Assembly (NCBI RefSeq): GCF_001045445.1
Contig: NZ_LFNF01000004.1
Coordinates: forward strand, 1 to 64,000
Reading direction: 5' to 3'
Origin: Chryseobacterium sp. BLS98
GTDB taxonomy: Bacteria > Bacteroidota > Bacteroidia > Flavobacteriales > Weeksellaceae
DNA length: 64,000 nucleotides
Below the pieces are notes generated by a model. The model was not told the origin of the DNA. It made no database searches and saw only the letters and a list, made by a program, of their open reading frames with translations. The position numbers were made by a program, and so were the translations under genes. Within the stretch, counting starts at the first letter, position 1. Every line of letters begins with the position of its first letter. Below, piece by piece: positions 9,705-17,770 of this stretch.

Positions 9705-10166
9705 ATGTATTTAAGAGAAATTTCTGAAATAAATTATAAAAGCTCAACTTTACCTGTTTTATTTGAAGACGAAAGAACAGATCGAATGTTTGGAATAATT
9801 TCAAATAATATACATAGTTTTAAATTTGGTTGGCAAAGTACAAATATTAAACCCGTAGTGAAAGAGGTTAGTAAAGAAATCTATGCAATTGGAATTGATC
9901 AAAATTTTATACTAATTGATTTAAATATAGTAAATATCAAACTTAAACTTAAGCTTTTCTATTTTTTCTATAATCTAGTTGTCTATGATACTTTTATGAT
10001 TGTAATAACCGAATTAGAAATCCTAATTGTTAGTTTAATAAATTATAATTTATTAACAAGTATTTCTTTACCAGAGCTTTATGAAAATATGGAAATCAAT
10101 GGAAAGAATTTAAAGTTTACCTGCATTGATGGCAGTTATGTTGACTTTAATTTAAATGAAATATGA
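9705..10166 (+). CDS. Hypothetical protein in the immunity cluster
   Basis: The 153-residue protein is AT-rich in codon use with no signal peptide. It shows hydrophobic strands around residues 80-115 and a C-terminal L-K-F-T-C-I-D-G-S-Y-V-D-F-N segment. It overlaps the next gene by 4 bp (ATGA), so the two are translationally coupled. The pair follows a toxin cassette and a short immunity gene, and may be immunity genes left from earlier tips. I do not recognise the family. A tiny frame with a start of signal-peptide type (ATG ATG AAA at 9682) lies just upstream and ends after ten codons; it may be a relic. Confidence 0.6.
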   Translation: MYLREISEINYKSSTLPVLFEDERTDRMFGIISNNIHSFKFGWQSTNIKPVVKEVSKEIYAIGIDQNFILIDLNIVNIKLKLKLFYFFYNLVVYDTFMIVITELEILIVSLINYNLLTSISLPELYENMEINGKNLKFTCIDGSYVDFNLNEI

Positions 10167-10927
10167 ACCTAATAATAATAGATATAGACAGCGATTATCA
10201 GAGCTTAATTGATAATAAAGATTTCATTGCGGTGAATTTTCCTGTTGAAAATGCCGTTAAAATTTATGGAAGTAGTTATGACAGGCTAGTCGGCAAGAAT
10301 AAATTAAAACGTGAAATTGAAAATATAATAGGCTTTAAAGATGATCGTTTGAACTCTTCTTCAGCAATAGAAAATTTTCTGGTTTTTACTTATTATTTAT
10401 TAAAAACAAATGATAAGCTAGTTGTTTTTACGGCTGGGTTATCTTATGATTCTATTGACCATTATATTAAAGTAATGGAAATTATTTTGTCTAAATTGGA
10501 TAATCGGACATTATGCGTTGTCAAAAATTTTTCTGATATTAATGAATCTAAATTAACTGATATATATGTACATATCAATATAATTGAAAAAGAAATTATA
10601 TATGATTTTATGAAAAACTGGTTGATGGGATTTAAGCCTAAAGATGAATATTTTACCTATCCTCAATATTTTGGAAAAATAGAGTTTGAAACTGATGATT
10701 ATTTTGAAATGCTTTCTTTTGTTTTAGCTGGGCCAAATAGAGATTATGAATTTTATTTTACCAACAAAAACAATCTTCAAAATCCTAAGGGAATGATTCT
10801 TATTAATAACAATTCCATATATTTAGGATTTGGCGTTGCCATAGGTCATGAAAAATATTTCAAGGATAAATTAGCTGCTGAATATATGCAGACGCCTATT
10901 ATTTGCGATAATGTATTACCATATTAG
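10163..10927 (+). CDS. Two-part immunity-like protein
   Basis: The 254-residue protein has two visible parts. Residues 1-120 form an unrecognised alpha/beta domain with I-I-D-I-D-S-D-Y and L-V-V-F-T-A-G-L strands. Residues 127-254 are clearly homologous to the 127-residue protein at 9233. The start codon overlaps the stop of the previous gene (ATGA). No secretion signal is present. The shared half probably contacts the toxin or its relatives, while the N-terminal half is either lost from the shorter copy or gained here. Its place in a row of small AT-rich genes behind an RHS tip supports an immunity role by inference. Confidence 0.62.
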   Translation: MNLIIIDIDSDYQSLIDNKDFIAVNFPVENAVKIYGSSYDRLVGKNKLKREIENIIGFKDDRLNSSSAIENFLVFTYYLLKTNDKLVVFTAGLSYDSIDHYIKVMEIILSKLDNRTLCVVKNFSDINESKLTDIYVHINIIEKEIIYDFMKNWLMGFKPKDEYFTYPQYFGKIEFETDDYFEMLSFVLAGPNRDYEFYFTNKNNLQNPKGMILINNNSIYLGFGVAIGHEKYFKDKLAAEYMQTPIICDNVLPY

Positions 10928-10972
10928 TTAGTTTATTATGGATAAATAAAAATAATCTACTAAAAAAATAAT

Positions 10973-11362
10973 ATGAAAAAAGTAATTATATTAATTATAT
11001 TGGGAGCAACTATGACTGTGGGGTGTAGTGTAGATAAAAATGATTTATTGGGAAAATATTCTTTTACAGGAGACAATGTTATTGACACATTAATTATTAA
11101 ACAGGATACATATATTCATAAAATTTATGATAAACATTCAAAACTATTATATCAAGGGCAAGATAAATGGGAACTAGACAAAAATAGGATCGATCTTCAA
11201 AATTTTTATAATAATGAAGATAATGAATTAACTGAAGCCTTATCAAATGAAGATTCTAAGAAGTTTTTAATGTTAACTTCTTATCCTATTGATAAACAAA
11301 ACAACCATATAATTATAGAAGTTAATGCTGATGAAAATATTAGGTATGAAAAAGGTAGGTAA
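10973..11362 (+). CDS. Small lipoprotein at the end of the RHS locus
   Basis: The 129-residue protein has an SPII signal with lipobox T-V-G-C at residues 15-18. The mature part (D-L-L-G-K-Y-S-F-T, D-T-L-I-I-K-Q-D, W-E-L-D-K-N-R-I-D-L) looks like a small beta-barrel or lipocalin-like lipoprotein, often seen as an orphan in Bacteroidota. It lies 45 bp after the immunity-like gene and is closed by the 11431 terminator. A surface-facing immunity lipoprotein is possible but not shown. Confidence 0.65.
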   Translation: MKKVIILIILGATMTVGCSVDKNDLLGKYSFTGDNVIDTLIIKQDTYIHKIYDKHSKLLYQGQDKWELDKNRIDLQNFYNNEDNELTEALSNEDSKKFLMLTSYPIDKQNNHIIIEVNADENIRYEKGR

Positions 11363-11430
11363 TGTTTTAGACGTGCTGCTATAAAATATTAATAGCATTA
11401 CAAAACGTAACTTAAAGTAAAAAAATCAAA

Positions 11431-11457
11431 AAAGGATAACCAAAACGGTTATCCTTT
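11431..11457. terminator. Bidirectional intrinsic terminator
   Basis: A perfect 11-bp stem (AAAGGATAACC with GGTTATCCTTT) closes an AAAAC loop. A-runs lie 5' and a short T-run is within the 3' arm. It separates the plus-strand RHS locus from the minus-strand phytase operon. Confidence 0.8.
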
Positions 11458-11487
11458 AAACTATAATAAAATTGAAATAAAATTCCT

Positions 11488-12513
11488 CTACTTTCCAGCC
11501 TCCTGCGCCGCTTTTATCTTCTCCTCAACTATCCTCCAGTCATAAAAATGAAAAACCCTTCCATTGCTCATCGCAACCAACATACCTTTTGGAAATTGAG
11601 GCCCTAGATTAACGTTGGTTACCTCTGAACCGTCGCTTTCACTTGTGGAAACCGGGATTTCAGCAATTCTTCCTTTCGCCGGATCTTCCCGCAGATACAC
11701 ATTAAAAGTATTCTTTTGTTGATTGGAAACCAGGATATAACCTGTTTGTGCTGAAGTGGGATAAATAGAAATCCCCTCAAGATCAGACTTAAAATCGCCT
11801 TTTCCAAAGACCAGAAGCTCTTCATTTCCTTTCGCCGGATCTGCATAATACTGATGCACTCCGAACTGTTCGTCAGAATAATATATATATCCCATTTCAT
11901 CATCCACAGCAATGCTTTCGATCTCTTTCATACCGCTGTATTTGCCGAACTTACGGACCACTTCACCGGTGATTTTTCCATTCTTCTCAGAAAGCTTATA
12001 CTGCCACAGATAACCGTCGGCCGGTCCGGATTTTCTTCCTACAATAACATCAATTTCTTGCGTTACAGGGTTTTTATACATCGAAATTCCCATCGGGCCG
12101 CGTTCCGCTTCACCGTCAAAAACTGTAAATTCACCTGCTTCCTTCAGATCAGGGAGGCTGTAAAGCTTCACGGTATTGGTTTCCCTTTCCGTAACGGCAG
12201 CAATGTCTGTCTTCTTTCCGTTGAGCATAAAGCCATATTCAATATCTACATTGTTCGGGCGTTTCAAACCAAGGACTTTGTTGATTATTTTTCCGTTCAG
12301 GTCAAAGGCATACAGTCCGCCGTCAGTGTCCTTATCGGTTCCTATGATAATACTTTTTGAAGCATTTTCGGGATTAATCCAGATTGCCGGATCATCCGTG
12401 TCGTGTACCACTGTTTCTGTGATAACAGTGGGTTTTATACTTGAATGTTGTGCGGTGCAGCTTATCACAAAAGGGATAACTGAAGCCGCTATAATAAAGG
12501 GTAACTTTTTCAT
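11488..12513 (-). CDS. Beta-propeller phytase (3-phytase), lipoprotein
   Basis: The 341-residue product hydrolyses phytate (inositol hexakisphosphate), normally with calcium, to release phosphate. Family features are the D-D-P-A-I-W-I-N-P start, G-T-D-K-D-T-D-G-G-L-Y, R-P-N-N-V-D-I-E-Y-G-F, D-I-A-A-V-T-E-R, Y-Y-S-D-E-Q-F-G-V-H-Q-Y and D-L-E-G-I-S-I-Y blades of the six-bladed phytase propeller. The ATG at 12513 gives an SPII signal (V-I-S-C) directly; the longer reading from 12528 uses TTG and was rejected. The gene begins 4 bp after the TonB receptor stop, so both are one operon. Anchoring at the outer membrane next to its importer is inferred. Confidence 0.93.
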   Translation of the reverse strand: MKKLPFIIAASVIPFVISCTAQHSSIKPTVITETVVHDTDDPAIWINPENASKSIIIGTDKDTDGGLYAFDLNGKIINKVLGLKRPNNVDIEYGFMLNGKKTDIAAVTERETNTVKLYSLPDLKEAGEFTVFDGEAERGPMGISMYKNPVTQEIDVIVGRKSGPADGYLWQYKLSEKNGKITGEVVRKFGKYSGMKEIESIAVDDEMGYIYYSDEQFGVHQYYADPAKGNEELLVFGKGDFKSDLEGISIYPTSAQTGYILVSNQQKNTFNVYLREDPAKGRIAEIPVSTSESDGSEVTNVNLGPQFPKGMLVAMSNGRVFHFYDWRIVEEKIKAAQEAGK

Positions 12514-12517
12514 ACGT

Positions 12518-15328
12518 TTAAAAATCAAATTTCAATCCTAAAGTGAATCTCGGCTTGTAATATTCCACTTGTGCGGTACGGCTCTGAATTCCCTGGTAAT
12601 AGCGTAACGGCTGGTTCGTGAGATTATTGGCCTCTGCAAAAACTCTCAGTTGGCTGGTGATCTTATAAGAAGCATTGGCATCAAGGAAAACCTGCTTGTC
12701 ATAATAACGGTCTTCAAATGAATTCCCACCCAATTCATCAATATAATGAGAAGCATAATTCATAGAAACCCTTGCCGAAAAACGTTTGTTTTCCCATGAA
12801 AGAGATCCGTTGAACATATGGGGCGCAGCTCCTGGAAGTCCTACATCCGTCCTCTCCACACCGTCTTCATTGGTAATACCTTTCGCTTTAGAATGGGTGT
12901 AGGTATAGTTGACATACACTCCAAGCCCTTTCCAGAATGCTCCCGGAATAAAATCAAGCTGACGTTGAAGAGCAACCTCAAAACCATAAATATCTACGTT
13001 GTCCCCATTACGCTGCTGGGTAAAACTCCAGTTGCTTTCTCCCGGAGGAATAGGGTTGGTTTGTCCCGCAAAATCATTCGCAAAATCCCCTGATGTATAA
13101 TTTCTTCTTGAATAGGTATAAATAAAGTCTTTAAGATTCTTATAAAAAACACCTCCCGAAAGAATTCCTACAGATTTAAAATACTTCTCAGCCATAAAAT
13201 CGAAATTATAGGCATACGTTGCCTTCAGGTCAGGATTTCCTGCGGCAATAATTTCATCACCGGAGACAACATTAAGATAAGGAACCAGGGAATAATAATT
13301 CGGGCGGGCTAAAGCAGTGGTAAATGCTGCACGGAGGATAAGATCCTGAACAGGAACATATTTGAAAGACACATTTGGGAGAACGTTGGTGTAAGTATTG
13401 GTACGGTTGATTTTCCCGGCCAGATCTTCCTCATCCAATACATAATTTCCTGTATAGTCAATTTTTGTAGTTTCAATACGGGCCCCGACAATCATCGAAA
13501 GCTTATCGTTGAAATCCTGGTCCCATCTGATGTATCCGGCATAGATGTTTTCCTTTGCAGTATAATTGCCCGACAGGAATTCTTCCGGTTTCAGTTCACC
13601 TTTAAATAAATCAGGATTAAACAGATCAAGTCCGCCCAGATAGGAGGGATCTGCAAAAGTTCCCGGAACATAATTTCCCGGCTGGAAATTCTGACCGTCA
13701 AAATATACGGTAGGAACAGACAGAAGGCTGCCCATATTATTCAATGGTTCAAAAGCATAATAATCATTGTCCCGCTCCTTTTCTTTTACACGAAGACGCA
13801 AACCTGCACGAAGCCTGCCTTTCTGATGGTCAATAACAGAAAATGGGAAACGCACATTTACCTTTGCCCCGAATTCTTTTTCCTGGGTAAAGCTGTTTGA
13901 ATCCGAAAGATCACTTAGCTCATAAACTCCCGGGTTATCTGCAGAAAGCGGAGTGATCATAGGTCTACGCGGATCACTCAGGTCCGACGAGAAATTCATC
14001 TTCCCGTTTTCAAACTCTATATGCCTTTCATGAGGTTTCTTTTCGCTGGCAGTGGCGTAATTCATAGACCAGTCGAGGTCAACCTTGGAACCTAAGAGAT
14101 GTTCACCCCTTAAGGCGTAATTCTGTACTTTCTGTCTTTCAAGACGGGTGTTGTCGTTATCGGAATCCCCGCCCTTGTTCTGTCTTGTAATGCTGCCCTT
14201 CCAGCCTGTGATCTCCGTTTCATCATCATTATAAATCGGTTTTATTTTATAGCCCAGTGCAAACCTGTTTTCCTTATCAGTCCTGAAATTATACATTGCC
14301 GAAGCATAGATCTTATTTTTTGAATTGAATTCATAATCCATATTCAGATCAAAACTGTGCCTGATGCGGTGCTCGTCGTAGTAGCGGATTCCCATTTTAC
14401 TGATGTAGGCAGTTTGTGCAGCATCTTTGGCAAGGCTCCACGTAGGCTCAATATTATCTGAACCGAAATTATTGTTGTTGTAAGAAAAACTGAAAACAGC
14501 TCCTAATTTTTTATTTAAAAAACGGTTCCCATAGACAAATCCTGCAGTGTAATTCCCTTTTTCACGGATCGGGTTGTAACCTCCCGCGAGAGTGGCGGAA
14601 ATCCTCTGTCCGTTGGGGGAAGCTCTTGTGATCAGATTAACGGAACCTCCAATGGCATCAGCATCCATATCCGGAGTCAGTGTTTTATTAACTTCTATGG
14701 TGGAGATCATATCTGAAGGAATAAGATCCATCTGAACATTACGGTTGTCGCCTTCAGCAGACGGAATCCTGTCACCATTCAGGGTTACGGAATTCAAATT
14801 GGGAGCAAGACCTCTGATGATCAGGTTTCTTGCTTCACCCTGGTCATTCTGTATGGTAATCCCGGGAACGCGTTTCAGGGCATCCCCGATATTGGCGTCG
14901 GGAAAACGTCCGATCTGATCGGAAGAGATTACATTCGTGATATTGGCATTGTTTTTTTGTTTGTTCAGTGCTCTGGCTTGGTTTTTCAACGTAGATCCGC
15001 TTACTACCACTTCCGCAATTACTGTTTCCTTTCTGTTGAAAATAATATTTTGTCTCGTATTTTTTTCAGCTTCTACGGTTACCTGGTACTCACTGATCCC
15101 GTAACCAAGATAATTTACAGTCATTGTATAATTTCCCGGAGGTACATTCAGGAAAACAAAATTACCGTGATCATCTGAAGTGGTATAGATATTTCCGGGA
15201 GTGAGGGTAATTTTAGCACCCGGCAGCGATAATTTGGAATCATCATTAATATTTCCGGAAACGGTTCCGGTTTGTGCATAGAAAAAGAGGGATGCACAAA
15301 ATAAAACAGACGTAAAGATTTTCTTCAT
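12518..15328 (-). CDS. TonB-dependent receptor of the phytase operon
   Basis: The 936-residue outer-membrane receptor has a signal peptide ending at F-Y-A-Q. A carboxypeptidase-regulatory-like domain spans about residues 20-105 (G-T-V-S-G-N-I-N-D, Y-T-M-T-V-N-Y-L-G-Y). The plug has I-G-R-F-P-D-A-N-I-G-D-A-L-K-R-V-P-G and L-I-I-R-G-L-A-P-N-L-N-S-V. The beta-barrel ends in the expected aromatic residue (L-G-L-K-F-D-F). Receptors of this subgroup import chelates or organic substrates using TonB energy. Its operon partner is a phytase, so the likely substrate is phytate, a lower inositol phosphate or a released cation complex. The exact ligand is not visible in the sequence. Confidence 0.92.
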   Translation of the reverse strand: MKKIFTSVLFCASLFFYAQTGTVSGNINDDSKLSLPGAKITLTPGNIYTTSDDHGNFVFLNVPPGNYTMTVNYLGYGISEYQVTVEAEKNTRQNIIFNRKETVIAEVVVSGSTLKNQARALNKQKNNANITNVISSDQIGRFPDANIGDALKRVPGITIQNDQGEARNLIIRGLAPNLNSVTLNGDRIPSAEGDNRNVQMDLIPSDMISTIEVNKTLTPDMDADAIGGSVNLITRASPNGQRISATLAGGYNPIREKGNYTAGFVYGNRFLNKKLGAVFSFSYNNNNFGSDNIEPTWSLAKDAAQTAYISKMGIRYYDEHRIRHSFDLNMDYEFNSKNKIYASAMYNFRTDKENRFALGYKIKPIYNDDETEITGWKGSITRQNKGGDSDNDNTRLERQKVQNYALRGEHLLGSKVDLDWSMNYATASEKKPHERHIEFENGKMNFSSDLSDPRRPMITPLSADNPGVYELSDLSDSNSFTQEKEFGAKVNVRFPFSVIDHQKGRLRAGLRLRVKEKERDNDYYAFEPLNNMGSLLSVPTVYFDGQNFQPGNYVPGTFADPSYLGGLDLFNPDLFKGELKPEEFLSGNYTAKENIYAGYIRWDQDFNDKLSMIVGARIETTKIDYTGNYVLDEEDLAGKINRTNTYTNVLPNVSFKYVPVQDLILRAAFTTALARPNYYSLVPYLNVVSGDEIIAAGNPDLKATYAYNFDFMAEKYFKSVGILSGGVFYKNLKDFIYTYSRRNYTSGDFANDFAGQTNPIPPGESNWSFTQQRNGDNVDIYGFEVALQRQLDFIPGAFWKGLGVYVNYTYTHSKAKGITNEDGVERTDVGLPGAAPHMFNGSLSWENKRFSARVSMNYASHYIDELGGNSFEDRYYDKQVFLDANASYKITSQLRVFAEANNLTNQPLRYYQGIQSRTAQVEYYKPRFTLGLKFDF

Positions 15329-15353
15329 GGTATGACAGTATATTAAGTAGAAG

Positions 15354-15361
15354 CAAAATTA
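15354..15361 (-). promoter_or_regulatory. -7 box (TAATTTTG) of the TonB receptor-phytase operon
   Basis: On the minus strand the octamer TAATTTTG matches the Bacteroidota -7 form TAnnTTTG and lies 26 bp before the receptor start codon. No phosphate-control box was recognised. Confidence 0.5.
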
Positions 15362-15562
15362 AACGTCTGTTTGGGGAATCGCTTAAAATGTAGATTACGA
15401 TTGTTTTAAGGATTTATGAACAGGAGATTTGCGGTAGAATAAGAACTGTGATAATAATTGACAGGGAATTCCTAATTTTAAGCTTTAGTTATTATACAGA
15501 AAACATGTTTGTTTGCAGAGCAGGTTTTTATTTAAATCAAATGGATCATTAAAATTATAATA

Positions 15563-16132
15563 ATGAATGAAGCATTTTCAAAAGAACTGATTAAGCTGGC
15601 AGAAAAAGATTTGTCGGTGAGAGAAAAACTGGCTTCTGAAGGAAAGCTTTCCAATGGCTATCATCCGGAAATGGAACTGATCCACAGGCAAAATGCGGAA
15701 AGGTTGCGGAATATTATTAAAGAAATAGGTTATCCCACCATTTCAAAAGTAGGAGAGGAGGCCAGTGATGCAGCATGGCTGGTTATTCAGCATTCTATCG
15801 GTGAGCCTGAATTGATGAAGGGCTGCTATAACATGATGATTGAAAACAAAAAAGATATCAATCCCTTGAATATGGCTTATCTGTATGACAGGATCCAGGT
15901 TTTTCAAAGCCAACCTCAAAAGTACGGAACACAGCTGACTACAGGAAGAATTCCCTATCCTGTAGAAAATAAAAACCAGCTGAATGAAGAACGCCTGAAG
16001 GTTAATTTACCGTCTTTTTCACAGGAAGAAATTGAACAAATCCCAGGTATAGAGACTATTGCTGAATTAGATAGCAGAGATGCAGATTATACCGCCTGGA
16101 GAATAAAAACAGGATGGATACTGACTTCTTAG
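15563..16132 (+). CDS. DUF6624-type hypothetical protein
   Basis: The 189-residue cytoplasmic protein has the layout of DUF6624. An N-terminal helix with L-A-E-K-D-L-S-V-R-E-K-L is followed by I-G-Y-P-T-I-S-K-V-G-E-E-A-S-D-A-A-W-L-V-I-Q-H, then L-N-M-A-Y-L-Y-D-R-I and Q-K-Y-G-T-Q-L. The G-Y-P segment, A-x-L-I-Q-H segment and Y-G-T-Q segment are the parts I recognise from this family. Its biochemical role is unknown. It stands alone between the phytase operon and the tRNA, with no signal peptide. Confidence 0.75.
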   Translation: MNEAFSKELIKLAEKDLSVREKLASEGKLSNGYHPEMELIHRQNAERLRNIIKEIGYPTISKVGEEASDAAWLVIQHSIGEPELMKGCYNMMIENKKDINPLNMAYLYDRIQVFQSQPQKYGTQLTTGRIPYPVENKNQLNEERLKVNLPSFSQEEIEQIPGIETIAELDSRDADYTAWRIKTGWILTS

Positions 16133-16261
16133 ATTTAAAGTATAGCCAGTATTCCGTTCTGTATTTCAATGTTTTTACAAAAGAGCTTAAAAAATATTTG
16201 GCCAGTTTCAAAAAACGTTATATATTTGCACCACTGAAAACGACGGCACAGCCGTTATTCA

Positions 16262-16346
16262 GGAGAGTTGGCAGAGTGGTCGATTGCGGCAGTCTTGAAA
16301 ACTGTTGACTGTAACAGGTCCGGGGGTTCGAATCCCTCACTCTCCG
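16262..16346 (+). tRNA. tRNA-Ser (anticodon UGA)
   Basis: A 7-bp acceptor (GGAGAGT with ACTCTCC) and an anticodon loop C-T-TGA-A-A are present, as are a long variable arm of class II type and a T-arm with GGTTCGAATCC. The anticodon UGA reads UCA and related Ser codons. CCA is not encoded. A strong terminator follows. The gene lies next to a dead tyrosine integrase, so it probably served as an integration site. Confidence 0.95.
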
Positions 16347-16370
16347 CTAGTTGGGAAACCAAAATAAGCT

Positions 16371-16404
16371 AAAACGCTGTAAACATCAATGTTTACAGCG
16401 TTTT
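16371..16404 (+). terminator. Intrinsic terminator after tRNA-Ser
   Basis: A 15-bp perfect stem (AAAACGCTGTAAACA with its complement) closes a TCAA loop and runs into TTTTTTTG. Confidence 0.88.
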
Positions 16405-16452
16405 TTTGTTTTTGTGCTAGTATCAAAGAAAATCAAAAAAGGCCATATTAAA

Positions 16453-16499
16453 AGTGACCTATTTAGTGACCTATCGTGAAAATATCAAAATAGGTCACT
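16453..16499. repeat. Direct and inverted copies of AGTGACCTAT next to tRNA-Ser
   Basis: AGTGACCTAT occurs at 16453-16462 and 16465-16474 as direct repeats. Its exact complement ATAGGTCACT lies at 16490-16499. The set is between the tRNA and the integrase remnant, where integrase arm-binding or core sites would lie. Function as an attachment-site element is inferred. Confidence 0.55.
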
Positions 16500-16601
16500 G
16501 AAATCTCTGGAAAACCTGACCAATAGGCAGTCTAACGATTGTACATCTTGCAAAAAGTGGTAACAAAAAGTAAATTATTAATCAATTAAAGTTACCACAC
16601 A

Positions 16602-16880
16602 ATGAACAAAACATTCAACCTGCTATTCTTTATCAAAAAGAATAAAATCAGAACCAACGGCTCCGCTCCCATCTACTTACGAATTACGATAGACGGCAAG
16701 GTAGCCGAGATTCCTGCTAAAAGGTATATTGATCTGAAGAAATAGGATCTTAAAGCACATAAGGCATTTGGAAATACTCAGGAAGCTAAAACATTGAATC
16801 TCTATCTTAAAATTTTGGAACAACAAGTTTACGATTTCCACTACTTAATGCTGAAAGAAGAAGACTTTAATATTTTAGTG
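16602..16880 (+). pseudogene. Tyrosine integrase N-terminal remnant with TAG stop
   Basis: The frame from ATG 16602 gives 47 residues of the arm-binding domain typical of Bacteroidota tyrosine integrases (F-F-I-K-K-N-K, G-S-A-P-I-Y-L-R-I-T-I-D-G-K). It stops at TAG 16743-16745 where such proteins usually have W. The same frame continues with the expected G-N-T-Q-E-A-K-T-L-N-L-Y-L-K-I-L-E-Q-Q-V-Y-D, then loses similarity near 16880, where a pentapeptide-repeat frame begins. The SAM-like and catalytic domains are absent, so this is a dead fragment of a mobile element beside its tRNA target. Confidence 0.85.
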
Positions 16881-17261
16881 AGAATAAGTATCATCAGTGT
16901 ATACTTTTTTTTGCCAGATATTATTACTTTAAATCAGCTGACAAAAATCCTGGATGTTGATCTAAATTATTTTTCAGAATATCTTCAATCTAGAGATGAG
17001 GCGGTACATAAAATAGGTGGTAACGCGACTACAGAGGCTGATCAGATTATTCAGGGAAAATTTTATGGGAGCTCTTTAAGCGAATCTGATTTTTCGGGTG
17101 CAGATTTAGTCGGCAGTACTTTTACGGGGAATGATATGCGTAAAGCCAATTTTGACGGCGCAAACCTGACTGATTATATTCTGTCTGTCAGTGACATTTC
17201 AGAGTCAAGTTTTAATGATACGATTCTTGTACGCGGGACTAACCCAGGCAAAGTTCAGTAA
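16881..17261 (+). pseudogene. Pentapeptide-repeat protein remnant fused in frame to the integrase fragment
   Basis: From about 16881 the frame encodes a helical stretch (L-N-Q-L-T-K-I-L-D-V-D) and then pentapeptide-like repeats (S-D-F-S-G-A-D-L-V-G, T-F-T-G-N-D-M-R-K-A-N-F-D-G-A-N-L). It has no convincing start of its own: the open frame runs in from the integrase remnant, and the repeats fall apart after about residue 145 of that frame. It may be the distal end of a pentapeptide gene cut by the integration/deletion event. If translated from a TTG at 16794 a chimeric 155-residue protein would result, which I think unlikely. Confidence 0.6.
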
Positions 17262-17356
17262 TCAAACACCTCAGACCTGTGTGACATTAACAAATTCATC
17301 ATTGATAGTAGACTTTATTAATTGCCTGCATATTTTTAACATTTCATCAATCATAT

Positions 17357-17767
17357 TTATTCATGAAATTTCAATCCGTCTAAAGCCTTATCAACCTTTT
17401 TATTTTCTCCATATATTATAATGCCTACCAGGTTCAGATCATCCGCCCTATACTTCGCAATCTCCAGCACATTTTCTTCACCAGATCTGGTATCAAAAAG
17501 AGATTTTGTATAGATACCTATTGCAAGCTCCCTGTTTTTGGAACGCTGAAAAGCCCTTTGTAACTTTTCTGCTGTTTCTGCTTTATAAACAAGGATTGGA
17601 TGTTTTAAAAATGGAAGAAATTTCACATTGTCCGCAGTTACGAAATCCTGGCCGTGTGTTTCAGGAAACCGAATAGCAATGCTGCTTGCAAGAAATGAAA
17701 CTACATTGAGTTTTTGCCAGTCCAATAAATCATTTTTGATAACGATGGCTACTTTTTTATCGTACAT
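17357..17767 (-). CDS. DUF2000 family protein
   Basis: The 136-residue protein begins with K-K-V-A-I-V-I-K-N-D-L-L-D-W-Q-K-L-N-V-V, the DUF2000 opening, and ends with a I-G-I-I-I-Y-G-E strand. It matches the family's usual length of about 135 residues. Its role is unknown. It starts 4 bp after the stop of the MarR-GNAT gene upstream, so the two form an operon. Confidence 0.82.
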   Translation of the reverse strand: MYDKKVAIVIKNDLLDWQKLNVVSFLASSIAIRFPETHGQDFVTADNVKFLPFLKHPILVYKAETAEKLQRAFQRSKNRELAIGIYTKSLFDTRSGEENVLEIAKYRADDLNLVGIIIYGENKKVDKALDGLKFHE

Positions 17768-17770
17768 TTT

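Noticed and set aside
11854..12541. Plus-strand frames over the phytase gene
   Set aside because: They are antisense shadows of a strongly conserved phytase frame and show no family features.
16794..17261. A real 155-residue pentapeptide protein starting with TTG
   Set aside because: The first part is the integrase tail in the same frame, so this is a chimera of two remnants rather than a gene.
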